Below, one piece after another: positions 24,241 through 36,700 of a stretch of 64,000 nucleotides of DNA (within the stretch, counting starts at the first letter, position 1; the number at the start of each line of letters is the position of its first letter). The stretch covers positions 62,001-126,000 of the forward strand of contig NC_088321.1 of the NCBI RefSeq assembly GCF_910592395.1, read 5' to 3'. The position numbers and the translations under genes are program-made. Source of the DNA: Lineus longissimus. Taxonomy: Eukaryota; Nemertea; Pilidiophora; Heteronemertea; Lineidae. The notes under the pieces are model-generated. The model was not told the origin of the DNA, did no database searches, and saw only the letters and a program-made list of their open reading frames with translations.

Positions 24241-24840
24241 AACACATCACGGTGACACTGTCCTAAATTCCAACATAGGAACGAAACAACATAGGTTCTA
24301 CAAAAGTTTTATTACAAAATTTCAAAAGGGTTCACGAACATGTTTATCAATATTTCACAAAGCACAATCTGCTTCTCGGGTGTTTTTTGATAAAAAATAC
24401 CAAACACCCACAAAATCACATTGAAAATCGGCTTTTTAAAACACAAGGCATAAAAGAAACACCAAACAAGTTGTGTTCTCTCGAAAATACTGGAAGTGGC
24501 TCTTGCATCTGAATTCTTCATTTCAACTTTTGTAGCACAGTACTCGAAACTTTAAAACCAATCAACATATATCCACAAAGGCCCAGTACATTCGTTGAAT
24601 CCACTTAAAAGTATTTTACACCATAACCTTAACTTAGTAACAGACTCAGCCTTTCAATTGAGGCCGACCTTTTCTAGACATCAAACATTCCATGGTGGAA
24701 GCCACTGCAGTAATACTAACAGTTAACTGCATACCTGGCTCAACCTCTCATGGCCGGCCTTAAACAGCTGCACGCAGCCAACGTTGAAACTATTCTCTCT
24801 TGTTGGAAAATACAAAGATTTTGGCAAGGAACACATTGTG

Positions 24841-24917
24841 GCAGTCAATCACCAGACGGCACTGTGTAGGGTTTCCATAGCAGTCAATCACCAGACGGCA
24901 CTGTGTAGGGTTTCCAG
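24841..24917. repeat. 39-bp direct repeat, 2 copies
   Basis: GCAGTCAATCACCAGACGGC plus ACTGTGTAGGGTTTCCAT occurs at 24841 and 24880. It lies left of the KIAA1328-like stop codon, probably in its 3' flank or 3'UTR. Confidence 0.9.
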
Positions 24918-25366
24918 TATTGATAAAATACAGTTAACAAAGTCAACTGCTTTGAATGAATTACGTCCCTAACATCCTACTTGGTAGGAAGAAATGCACA
25001 ACAGGCAGTGAATATGAAATACAATTGCAATTACAATGAAAGATATTCTCCATCAGATAACAATCCAAGTAATCTCAGTTGCTGAGGACTGTCAGAGAAA
25101 GGCGATTTTCCAAAGGCAAAATGTTCATTCTGTTCTCCTGGGCGTGGTTGATCAAAAGCCTAAAACTGACGTTATCCCCGACGGTTTGTTAGGTATCCTA
25201 AAGACATTATCTCTTTCAATTGATCCCATTAAAACTTCTCACATAAAGACTACAGACTCCTGCACACAGGGAGATAAGTCAAAACACTTCAGTCAATCCT
25301 GCACGCAGGGAGAATGGATAAGATTATTGGTTCAAACAGATTTGTTCACTCTTTCACAATCCTGAC

Positions 25367-28300
25367 TCATTTCAAAAAGAAAACATCCTCAAGGAGTTTA
25401 CTTTCCTCTTCCTCAACCTCTTCATCAGACTCCGACCGGTGGCTCCCCCTATCCAACACGTGGCGAGGACTAAACAATGGTTCACTGTGCTCCAAGCTGT
25501 CGACGATCTCAACAACAGATAGCGCCCTCTCACTGCAAGTAGAGGAGACAATGATGTGTAAATTGAGTCTGTTGAAAGTAGAAAGAATCAGGGGTAGGCC
25601 TACTCTACAGTCTCTCCGATCCACTTTCAACATCTCTTTAATACATGGCCCAGTGAAGACTGGTCAACTTCAGTATTGATACAAAGAGTGCATCAATGTC
25701 TCGAGGGGTGAAAGGGTAACCCCTAGTGACCTTGCACCTTGGCGAAGTTCCAAATAGGGCTGAACATGCCATGTCATATGAGTGAACTGATCACTCTCTT
25801 TGATATCCAAGTACTCACCTCAATGGCGGTGTTAGAGATGTGCTCCTTGGTGTTGTGCGCTGGCGATTGTAGACAAGCGGGAGGTTACCTTGACGACCAG
25901 CATCAAAGTCCAAACTAAAATACAAAAGATAGAAAGAAGAAATAAGAGAATCGTATGGCTATAAGATGTCATGTGAAGACATGGTTAACGACAACAACGA
26001 CAGCTGACATCAATGATGACAGATTGGACCAGCGAACCAACCCAGCAAATTACGTCACAGCAATGGTAATGGTATGGATCATGTCATCCTACCAGTTCAA
26101 CAGTGCACCTCAAGTGATGATTCTCTGGTAGAAAAACTGACATCCTTAGAAATGTGTCCCGAGTGGATTTGTTGGGCCACTAGGCCATTGTTTGAAAACA
26201 GCTTTATAATGTTCCCCTGGTGTTTGACTTACCCAGGAGAAGAGAGTCGCCTGCATCCATCGTCTATATACGCATTTGGTGGTGGAGACCTCAAAGATGG
26301 CGCCACCTGATCAGGCTGCGTCATCTCCGTCGCTACATCCATGAACAGCGGTGAAGCTGGCAGCGGTGCCTCATCAGAAAACCTCAGTGGTGAGGTGCCA
26401 GCCTCAATGAAGGACTTGTGGACAGGAGAAGGGGGAAGGTCAACTGGAATGGGTATCCTCCCTTTCTGTGCTTTTTCTGAAACAAAGCGTGTTTTTTATT
26501 GAGATGATTTGACTGAACGAGGGTCATGTTCTGTCAACGAGAGAAGGGCCAGAGCATTAGTACGCACCAACGCTATGAGGTCAACCAACCATTCATCAGT
26601 AATAGGAACCTACCTTCCACAGCATCTGGCCCGCTTTCTTCAGTATCCGTCGGCAACGGGAATTCACCAGTTTTCTCAAACGTTTTCATTCGACGTCGTT
26701 GTTTTTCTTGCTGGCGATGTAGTTGTAACTGGAATCAAGAGACACAGGCAAATGAAGTACAGTAACGAGCCATAAGATCACAGGCAATACGCCAGCTATG
26801 GTATCGATCCAACTATGTTTCGATAATTACCATCATTGGATCACTGGATCAGTTGACGACAAACACTTGAGCCTAGATCCTGGAATGGGAAAGCTTGATC
26901 ACTGGATTAAGATGTCCCAATGAATCACCCCCCCATTTCTGATCAATCAACGGTTTAACTTGAACCCAGATCCTGAAATAAGAAGCCTTATTTCCTATCT
27001 GACCATGGTTTCTCTCACCTGTTTCTCCCGTAACATGCCTTCATGCTTCCTATCTGACCGTGGTTTCTCTCACCTGTTTCTCCCGTAACATGCCTTCATG
27101 CTTCCTATCTGACCGTGGTTTCTCTCACCTGTTTCTCCCGTAACATGCCTTCATGCTTCCTATCTGACCGTGGTTTCTCTCACCTGTTTCTCCCGTAACA
27201 TGCCTTCATGCTTCCTATCTGACCATGGTTTCTCTCACCTGTTTCTCCCGTAACATGCCTTCATGCTTCCTATCTGACCATGGTTTCTCTCACCTGTTTC
27301 TCCCGTAACATGCCTTCATGCTTCCTATCTGACCATGGTTTCTCTCACCTGTTTCTCCCGTAACACGCCTTCATGCTTCCTATCTGACCGTGGTTTCTCT
27401 CACCTGTTTCTCCCGTAACATGCCTTCATGCTTCCTATCTGACCATGGTTTCTCTCACCTGTTTCTCCCGTAACATGCCTTCATGCTTCCTATCTGACCA
27501 TGGTTTCTCTCACCTGTTTCTCCCGTAACATGCCTTCATGCTTCCTATCTGACCATGGTTTCTCTCACCTGTTTCTCCCGTAACATGCCTTCATGCTTCC
27601 TATCTGACCATGGTTTCTCTCACCTGTTTCTCCCGTAACATGCCTTCATGCTCGTGTAGAATCTTACGCAGACGATGCTGTTCTCGTAGCAGAGCCTCTT
27701 TCTGAGCCACCATCTGTTTCCGTCGTTCTTCTGGCGTCAGTTTCTTATAATACGTCCCGAACGAATCCCCGTTGATGTGATCGTGGAAATTCGTTGAAAT
27801 GGGCGAGGAATCATACTCCACCTCCCTGTGATCTTGCTCATGATGCCTGTGATGCATCTCCCACTCTCTCTCCCTGTGACTAAGCTGCTGGCCTCTGATT
27901 GGTGCATCTTTGTTTGTTTCAAACTGGCCGTGGCAATTCCCATTAACATCATAGTTTCCTTCATACCCATTATCCCTGAAACCATTCTGGTTATACTCCT
28001 GACGCCTGTGATTCTCTTCCTCCACCTCCACATGCCTGTGTCCATTGTAAGCATCATAACCATTCAGCACATCTCTGTGTTTCCTGCGATCGAAATCTCC
28101 ATGCCCATTCTGCACAGCAAAGTCCCTTTGATCACTGCGAGCGTGGCTCCTCACTACTGGAATGCTAGCATAACTCTCACCAAACTCAGGAACAAGAGGT
28201 GCAAAATTACCACCATTTCTTGCATGTGACACGTCTACCCCACTTCTCTGAGTGCTGGAAAGCAGTGGGTTATGCAGCGGGCCTGGCGGTCTATGTTTCT

Positions 28301-31300
28301 CTGATTCCCAATCATCGCCATGGTAACCACGGGGCGGTGCCTTCCCAGTTGCTTCATAGTACAGATCTGGTTTCAGCCAGTATTCATCTGTTTCTGGTCT
28401 GTAGTTGTTCCTTTCTGGTCTGGAGACTCCAGCATCTATAAACTGGTCTGTAGGCCCTTCACATCGCTCTTGGGCAATCATGGCATCAATCTTATTAGTG
28501 TACCTCCGCTGGTAAGGCCCTGGGTACTGTGGGTCTGGTTGGACTGGGTACGGGTAAGCATGGGACAGCGGCACGAATGGTGGATACATCATGTAGTGGC
28601 CTGAAGGGGGCACCATAGGGACTTGATCTCGGAGAGGCGCGATGTCGGGCTGCAATGCAAACTAACAATGAATCATTCCCCAAAACAGTCTATGTTAACT
28701 GTTTGAGACATCAGTTACCAAGTTTATGACACAATACAGTGGAACAGCGGTAACACCACTCATGGGATGATGATATTTCTTTCATTTTGACAGCGATTGA
28801 ACACATAAATGGTTTAAACTGACTTGATTACTTACCACGTTCGTTTGTTTGGGCGTGTACATACTGGCATTCCTGACAGACCTGGGACTGGTGACGCCAC
28901 CATCCTGTAGGTGTGGAGATACTGGCTTAGGCAGCTGTGGTGTTTTCAATGGGGTTGATGCCTAGAAGGAAAGGTAGAAACTACAGTCTGGTATCATGTA
29001 TGTCTGTTTACCGCTCATAAAGGACAAACCATTCCAAATAAAGTGGTATACCTCAGGTCACAAAGGACTTCATTTCAATCCAAGCCTAGATCAGACAATA
29101 ACCTATTCTTGTAGTTCCCACTCACCCTGTTAGGAGGCGCTACCTCCTCCCTCACCATCAGCAGCTCCTGATGTTTCTGAATGCGATCTTGATATTTTAT
29201 CAACAGCTGCTGACACTCCTCAAGTTGGGCCTCGATCTCTGAAGAAGAAAACAATTTTTTCTAGGTTTTTGGCGATTTTGGGTGTGGCGGGCTTGCTCAA
29301 TGAAAAAAAACGCTAACCAAGGTATAAAACAGTCCTGCCTAAGCATAAGGCCTACCTGTTCGTTCCTTGAGTATGCTCTCCTTCTGTTGGACGAGTGATC
29401 CAATCTTCTCTTCAAACTGATTACGTTCCCCACGCAATGTCTCCACCGCAGACTCTTTCTCTTCACCAAGTCTGAAACAGAAACGGCGCATTTTTACTGA
29501 AAATAATTTTCAAACCATGACCATGAACGACCCATTTTAAAACTGAATCACAACACCTTCTTTCCCCAGGATGTTTTTAGTGGGCAGTAGATGTGCCATT
29601 TTCCCGTGAAATGATTGACCTCCATTGACTTGGATAAAGTCTGGCTCATCACAAACCCTAAGAAGTGTTCAGTAAGAATGATGATTCCGATTCTGATGAT
29701 GAGAATGATCACACGTTGGACACATCCAATTGTGCTCAAACAACAAGCTTATCAGTCAGACTTCATGAATAACATCAATCTGTCAAAACAAAAATGGTGA
29801 CTTTTTTGAGGAAAGAAAAGCACAGACAAGAGTCTCTGTGATAGAGCAGTACAGATAGGAGTCTCTGTGATAGAGCAGCACAGACAGGAGTCTCTGTGAT
29901 AGAGCAGCAAAGACAAGAGTCTCTGTGATAGAGCAGCACAGACAGGAGTCTCAGTGATAGAGCAGCACAGACAAGAGTCTCTGTGATAGAGCAGCACAGA
30001 CAGGAGTCTCAGTGATAGAGCAGCACAGACAAGAGTCTCTGTGATAGAGCAGCACAGACAGGAGTCTCTGTGATAGAGCAGCACAGACAGGAGTCTCTGT
30101 GATAGAGCAGCACAGACAGGAGTCTCTGTGATAGAGCAGCAAAGACAGGAGTCTCTGTGATAGAGCAGCACAGACAAGAGTCTCTGTGATAGAGCAGCAC
30201 AGACAGGAGTCTCTGTGATAGAGCAGTACAGATAGGAGTCTCTGTGATAGAGCAGCACAGACAGGAGTCTCTGTGATAGAGCAGCACAGACAGGAGTCTC
30301 TGTGATAGAGCAGCACAGACAGGAGTCTCTGTGATAGAGCAGCACAGACAGGAGTCTCAGTGATAGAGCAGCACAGACAGGAGTCTCAGTGATGGAGCAG
30401 CACAGACAGGAGTCTCAGTGATAGAGCAGCAAAGACAGGAGTCTCTGTGATAGAGCAGCACAGACAGGAGTCTCTGTGATAGAGCAGCACAGACAGGAGT
30501 CTCTGTGATAGAGCAGCACAGAGATCTTACTTGGCCAATTCCGTGATAAGATTTGCCACCCTTTTCTTGTCCTCCACACAGAGATCGCTGAGTGATGCCT
30601 TGCGCGAGTGGTTCTTGGGCCGAGGTTGGTTTCCAAGGTCTTTCATCAGACGTTGCTTGGGGCGAGGATGATATGACTTCGATTCCTTGGTGTAGGTCAG
30701 CTGACTCGAGCCGGAGTTTTCCTTTTCCGAGTTGGTCTGGAAAGAATACAGTTTATTTAACCATTCTGTCATGATCACAGACATGAACATCACCACTGAC
30801 TATGGTTAACGACTTTATCTCTTGCATCTTCAATTTTGATATTACATCTTGCCTTTACGGAGAAGAGAGTGTGTTCCAACCCAAGAAGACTTGCAGACAT
30901 GGCGAGTGACATGCCGTGTCAACAGAGATGTGGCATTTGGAATCAGTGCAGAGTTCCAAATTCCATCGTTCCTGATCATGATGATGATCGTCCTCTTGAC
31001 AAATGGATTTCACTTTATACCTCATTTTCTTCATCGTCTCTCAGAGTCTCCTTCAGCATCAACTCATCGACCAGTGGCTGGTGTCGAGGAATCCCTGCCT
31101 TCACCTCCTTTGTGCGATGACCTTTGACCTTTGGGCGTAGGTTTCCAACGCCAGCCATACGTGTGATACCTGGGATGATTGCAAAGTTACCGCTCTTGTC
31201 ATCTGAAACAAAATATTAGAATATTAACATCTGCTTTCACTCACTACCAGAACAAGTACTAGGCCTACCAAAAAAACAAACGTGACAGAAGGAATTATAT

Positions 31301-31969
31301 GGAGGGTCCAAACAAAGGGGGTTTTCACCTCCACTGGCACTGCACGGGTAAAACTAAATTATGAACTATCGTAGGGCCTAGGGGGTTCTAGGGTACTCCC
31401 TGAAATGAAAGCCCAAAGACTGTGACTTAATGTGACAGGTCAACTGGTGGTTGGCCTATGGCTGGAACGTAGGAATTTGATAACCTCGCTGAATCGCTGA
31501 ATGAATCCATTCCAATCCAAGTGCAAGTTAAGTTAGCCAAGTAATGAAGTATGTAGGCCTACTGCCGTACTGGTATTTTTCTACATCTACCATTAATGCA
31601 TTGGCTACCATCCACACAAGTGACAACAACGTGCACGCTATGTACCACATCGCGCACATGCATAGACTATACATCAATGTAGCCTACAGCTGAGCTAAGT
31701 CAGGTCTAGTAGTGCATGACAGCGCATGCATGCATGCACTCATGCAGCGTGTACATTATTATTTGTGCAGTGAAAATGTTCATTTCGGACAAGGTTTGAA
31801 GTAGATTTTCGGGATGAAAACAACCATCAAACTCCATGAAACTTGCTCCAAGTATAGATTATAAAAATACCTTTAAAACAAACATATATATTATACTTTT
31901 GAGATTCAACATACCATCACTGGTCCAAAAAACAGGCATCGAACGAAACTTTTCTAGCTCGTCCGCCAT
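25367..31969 (-). CDS. KIAA1328: KIAA1328/hinderin-like coiled-coil protein (11 exons, 814 aa)
   Basis: Exons (minus, 5' to 3'): 31969-31915, 31202-31021, 30736-30531, 29471-29356, 29238-29126, 28961-28836, 28649-27624, 26728-26614, 26476-26233, 25914-25819, 25532-25367. All are GT-AG with agreeing phases; the sum is 2445 nt. The protein starts MADELEKFRSMPVFWTSDD. The diagnostic block SDLCVEDKKRVANLITELAK (about residues 128-148) runs into a coiled coil over exons 4-5 (to about residue 215). Exon 7 is long, with low-complexity H/N/Y/R-rich sequence, and ends in a basic heptad-like helix (LTPEERRKQMVAQKEALLRE onward, about 570-608). The C-terminus is acidic (EEVEEEE). I recognise the LCxEDKxRxANLIxELA block and the coiled coil as hinderin-type; hinderin is reported to bind the cohesin subunit SMC3. 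The name is moderately certain, the gene model strong. A SPICE1- or CSPP1-like centrosomal protein is the alternative. The protein is longer than human hinderin (about 577 aa). Confidence 0.85.
27001..27655 (-). repeat. 55-bp array copying the exon 7 / intron 7 junction, 12 copies
   Basis: CTCACCTGTTTCTCCCGTAA recurs every 55 bp (anchor TCTCTCACCT at 27011, 27066 and so on to 27616). The last unit is the true exon 7 end: it encodes EGMLREKQ and is followed by the donor GTGAGAG at 27623. The eleven copies to its left lie in the intron and each carries the same ~28 nt of exon sequence plus the donor. The variants are minimal (GACCATGG/GACCGTGG, one CACGCC). Confidence 0.97.
28738..28775. mobile_element. 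Tigger/pogo-type MITE fragment
   Basis: CAGTGGAACAGCGGTAACACCACTCATGGGATGA matches the fragment at 427-470. It lies in intron 6 of the KIAA1328-like gene. Only one end is recognisable. Confidence 0.4.
29815..30523. repeat. 29-bp minisatellite, about 24 copies (KIAA1328-like intron 3)
   Basis: GTCTCTGTGATAGAGCAGCA CAGACAGGA repeats with a 29-bp period and small variations (GACAAGA, CTCAGTG, GCAAAG). The array starts 7 nt after the donor of exon 3 (30530, minus orientation). The three minus frames give overlapping CCSITETPV-type ORFs that are not real. Confidence 0.97.
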
Positions 31970-31994
31970 TTTGAAACGGACCGCGGCCGTGACA

Positions 31995-32004
31995 CGCATG
32001 CGCA
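31995..32004. promoter_or_regulatory. NRF1-like motif upstream of the KIAA1328-like start
   Basis: CGCATGCGCA lies 26 bp upstream of the ATG (minus orientation), in a GC-rich stretch (CCGCGGCCG). It is one edge base off the palindromic NRF1 core. The same site is also the outer edge of the inverted repeat described for 31997-33268. Confidence 0.4.
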
Positions 32005-33268
32005 TTGGCAGGGTCTATTCCGCGGACCAAAGGTCTCGTTAGGGAGTTTTTCCCAAATGTACGCGATGATGACGCACCAACTGGCACTGGACGGCATTTC
32101 AACACGGGGCCCACGCACATCCCAAGTTCAGTGTACACATACGTCGGCAACAACAGTAAAATGCGTAGTTTCTTGTTAGCCGCCTATTGAGTAGCGCTCA
32201 AGGTTTCAGAAACTCCAAAAAAACATGTCTTTTGCCAAAACAACTGCTGAATCAACACTGACATACTGTGAGGACCGAGAAATCAATGATTTTAGGAACT
32301 ACTGTGAGGGGGTCCGCGCATGAATAAAAAAAAACCCTCCCTTATGAGACCAAGATCTTTAGGTCTCATGCACACGGGAGTCACTAAAAAATGTGTCCGC
32401 TTAGAACTGGTTACATCACGAAAATATCTCTACATCCCTCGATGTGTACATGAATATGCACGAAATCGCTCACAGCGAAGGAATTTATTCACATTTTTCA
32501 TCTCAAAACCCGGCTAAAACCTTCGGTAATAAACCTTCATATACGGTTCTACGGATAAATGCCAGCCGGTACTGCATGATGTGGTCAATCTTCTCTGTAT
32601 CACCCTGTATGATCACACCGCTCCGTAATTCAAATAGGCCCCGTGTGGTGGCGTAGTAAGCGGAGCGCTGATTGGTCCATATTATTGGTGTGTGGTGGGC
32701 GTGTCGTGACGTGCATGCCTATATTTGGGAGATCAGTAATGTACACTGGAGGCGAGGTATGACTGGGTTGTTCTAAAATATAGATTATTGAATCGGATAT
32801 GCGACTGAGTTCTAAACTACCGTCAAATTCCGATCTGATCATGTTAAAATAAGCTCCAAATATTGATTCGTAACCACCTTAGGTTCAAATGGCATTTTTT
32901 CATGTTTTATTCATTTTTAGGACTGATTCCAAGGTTTATCACTGGTTCCAAGCTTTATCACCGCCTACCGTTTCTCATGTCATTGGCCTAATTTATATAA
33001 TCCACTGCTGGGACTTTGTCTTGGTACGATCTTCACTTTGGAACAAACGGATCAGTTCTGAGAATTACAGACTTTTATTTTCTTCATAATCAAGATACTC
33101 AAATTACTTTTTTTCAAAAATTTCTTTCTGAGCATATGCGGAAACCGTCTCTGGTCTAATATCACTTTAGATTTCATGAAAATCTCCACTAATAAAAAAG
33201 TGAGAGCCAAAAAACGAGGTCTGTAAAGTCTTTGGTCTGTAGAATAGACCCTGCCATGCGCATTGTTG
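31997..33268. mobile_element. Putative 1.27-kb element with inverted repeats, no transposase
   Basis: The left arm reads GCGCATTGGCAGGGTCTATTC, then GCGGACCAAAGGTCTCGTT. The right arm is AACGAGGTCTGTAAAGTCTTTGG, then GAATAGACCCTGCCATGCGC. The inner AGGGTCTATTC/GAATAGACCCT pair is exact; the outer arms match over about 40 bp with small gaps. No ORF above about 70 codons lies inside. It fills most of the gap between the divergent KIAA1328-like and ENTREP-like genes. Confidence 0.5.
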
Positions 33269-33706
33269 CCCACAATGTCAACAAGATCACGTGTTACCAT
33301 GCGCATTGATTGTCAACACGACCACGTGGTGGAATGACCACACCCACTTTTCTCAGTGTTTGAAGGAAAATAGTTGGAAATCATTCCAAAAGCTGGTATT
33401 TTGAAATAATCTTCCGGTGGAATGGTTCTATGCCTGATATTCTACTCATAGCAAATGTGAAAAACACTAGTGGGTTCTAGTTTTGTGGCTTTGCTGGACA
33501 TGTGCCCCCCTTCGCCCCCACACACAGTTTGAGCCTGTACAGTACTGTATATCGCTCTCCTCCCCCACCCTTTAGCGGCTTATTGCCTTGTGATTTGTGT
33601 TTTCAGGCCCTTGGCAAAGATCAAGACTTCTGCATTCTCAAGCTGTTACTTGCACCATCTGTCACCAAGACATATTCATGGCTCGAGTCGCTCAGCAGTC
33701 GAGAAA

Positions 33707-36700
33707 ATGGATGCCAGGTTTCACTCTTGGAGTGAGAATTGGCTCCTATCTTCTAAGAAGGAGTTTTGTGACATTAGGGACAGGCAGAGACAAGAGCACT
33801 TTTCAACTGGGAAATGTAAGTCAACATCTGGTGTTGAAGTAGGCAAGCTAAGCTGCCCCTGGAGAAATAGTTATCCTAGTGTTCAGTTATGGTTCAGAGA
33901 GTTCAGCCTGGGGTAAAAGCTCGCAGTAGTCTCTTATTATAATGGTACAATGTCAAATACAATGGCAAATATTCAAATCAATAATTTTTTTACACAAATG
34001 GTCGGAAAGGGTTAACTGTCTGTAGACCCAGTAAAAGCTGTGACTCGCATAGATTTGGCCGGACTCCGTGGTCTGAAAGGGTTAACTGTCTGGACCATGT
34101 AATGTGACTCATATAGATATGGACTGGTGCAATGCTAGCATTAGCATGGATAGCAACTATAGCAAAATATTGATCCTTTTGAAAGTCATGAAGGCTGTTA
34201 TTTAATGTTTAATGGGGCTGGCACTTGGATAGAAGGCAGCAACATCAATGTAGGACTGTGTGTCACTGTATGAACAGTACAAGAGCTCTACATCTTTTGG
34301 AAGCGCTGTCTCTAAGGTAGGCTACTCTAAGGTGAGGGTAAGGGTGATTGTGATTGCACAATATCACTGCTCCCCAGTTTATGTGATTTTCTGTTTCATA
34401 TTTTCAGACCCCGTACACCCGTCTATGGCTCCATTCTCTGCGCAGTCACACAATGTCTACAATCGCCAACCGACCCAAACAAGGGGTCAAAGCCGTCCAC
34501 CTCGCACCCCCCAACAACCGAATACTTGCTGCACCAACTGTGAGAAGACTACAGTGAACGTGTTACAGAGGAGATGGATCTATTTATTACAGGGGGTGGT
34601 CATCTTTATCCTTGGACTTGTCCTGGGTATCATCTACTTCTGTATCCGAGCAGTGACAGCGACGCTCCAGTTCACTGAGACGATACCTTCCTACATCCCC
34701 TCAATACTGGTAAGCGATGGTTGACATTGGTCTGTTACAAAGTGCTTCACTCACTCAGCCGTGAGTCTATCCAAGGTGTTGATTTTGTCCTAGCCAGTCC
34801 CCAGGGGCTCTGATGATCTCGTGTGTCTAGTATATAGTGCTCTGGCTCAGCACTTGGACGACCCTGTCTGTCTCAAAGCGCGTACTGACCTCATTGTCTC
34901 ATCCACTCTGTAATCCAGTTGTTCCTTGTTCCCATTTCATTCTTTCAGCTGATGATGAGTGGCATTCTGGCGGGACTCCTATTTTGGAAGCGTGAAAATC
35001 TGCTGGTAAGTGCCCATAGGTGGCGCTTTGTGACAAGTTTTAGGGTCACAGTTAGTAAAGGGCTCGGCTGACCTCAGTGAGAATACCCCTAAACCATGGG
35101 GGGTCGCTTCCAAATTCATGTTTTCTAAGCTTTGTTTCGTTTTTTTGGAAATTTTTTTTAGGAAAGCTGTAAACATAAATAGAAACAATTAACGATTGAT
35201 TACCTTACAAATTGATAGCCTATCTGACACTGTTGATCTTTACCGCAAAGTTGAAGGAATTGTTGACATGGTAACTCAATTTGTGTATTCTATTTCTTTC
35301 TAAACGTTACTCTCACACAGATGGTAAGAAGACTTTCTATGAAGCATCTTCTCAATTCTTGTCAAGTTCACATTCAAATGTTGAAATAATCCCATGAAAT
35401 TCAAAAAGTTCTTTTTCATGTTTAAATGTTCTTTGAAGTGTAAGTTAGATTGTCTCACCCAATTCACAGATTTCCTCACAAATAATAATAAAACAAACAG
35501 TGAACACAATCAAAACATGCTCATTCTTTTAAAACTTCTTCACATTTTCTGTTTCATCTCTCGATTAAAAATGTTGCCACTGAATTCTTTCTTGCACATT
35601 TCTTGTTTTGAACTCTTCTTGACATTGCCGGATGGCCGATCATTTGTGGAGGCTTTTTCAGCCTGTATATGGCTTTTAGTTACCACAAAAGAAACCAACC
35701 AACACTGACTGTGATGAATGCACAGATTAAGTTCAACTGGGATACTTGTACAACTGACTATTCATCAGTCCAATTCACCACGACAAAGATTGTAAATGAG
35801 CTTGTTAAAATAATTGCTATCACAAGTACTGAAAAACAGACACAACAGCTTTCTAGTATAAATGCACTGTTTCAGGTAATTGGGGCACTATTCCTCTGTC
35901 TGGCCAGCACGATCATATGTGTTGCCTGCTCCGTGTTTTCGCTGATCCAGCATATTCCCCTCATCAAGCGGATGGTGCTGTGTTCCTTCGATGAGATTGC
36001 CAGGCAGTGTCACTGTTATACTGACACTATAAAAGGTAACTTCCAAGCAGCACCAGTCCATATAGATTGTCTTCACGGTCAGCCTGATGTTGGACGGCAG
36101 AACTCCGTCCCTCCAGCATGGCAGGTGATGACGTCACGTGTCTTGCAGGTGATGACATTGCGTGTATTGCAGGTGATGACATCACAGGTATTAACCACTG
36201 AGATTTGTCCGTCCCACACTAGTCACATCCCAGGTTACTTCCCAATTGGACGTACTGGATGAGGTTTTCTGCCTGGCAAGATGAAGCGCAGTGGTATACT
36301 GTGGTGTCTGGCTCACTGTTAGATGGTTGTGGGTTTGAACCATGGTCAAGTCTCCTCTTAGTCCATCTCAGTCGAGCTTATGTGAGCGCTATCTGTGTTA
36401 CAGCACATTGATATCCCGAGGAGAGTGACAGTCATTCTAAGCCACTCTAAGACAGACCTTGGTAGGCACTGGAGAAGAATTGAATCCTGGCTTCCATGTC
36501 TCATTCTAAACAACAAAGAGACGAACCAAAGGCATCAGTGATGTATCATTGGTGCAGAGTTTAACCCTGTCAATTATCTCTCTGTCATTTCAGACATGAC
36601 CCTCTACACGTTCCACGACATTGCCAACTGCCACCTGCTTCACAGTGATCTCCTCGATTACCATTACACACAGTGCGGCCTCTATATGGTGACTGGTCTC

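Noticed and set aside
23486-24424. 312-codon plus-strand ORF with RKRRSRPSSERGG repeats
   Set aside because: All three frames of the 26-bp array are open, as expected by chance for this unit; no gene signals.
29752-30636. Cys/Leu-rich minus-strand ORFs of up to 197 codons
   Set aside because: Generated by the 29-bp array in an intron of the KIAA1328-like gene.
35594-35875. Extra ENTREP-like exon reading DIAGWPIICGGFFSLYMAF...SSINALFQ
   Set aside because: Hydrophobic and open, but no acceptor in the right phase; exon 34949-35005 joins directly to 35876 in phase 0 and restores the family TM2-TM3 spacing.
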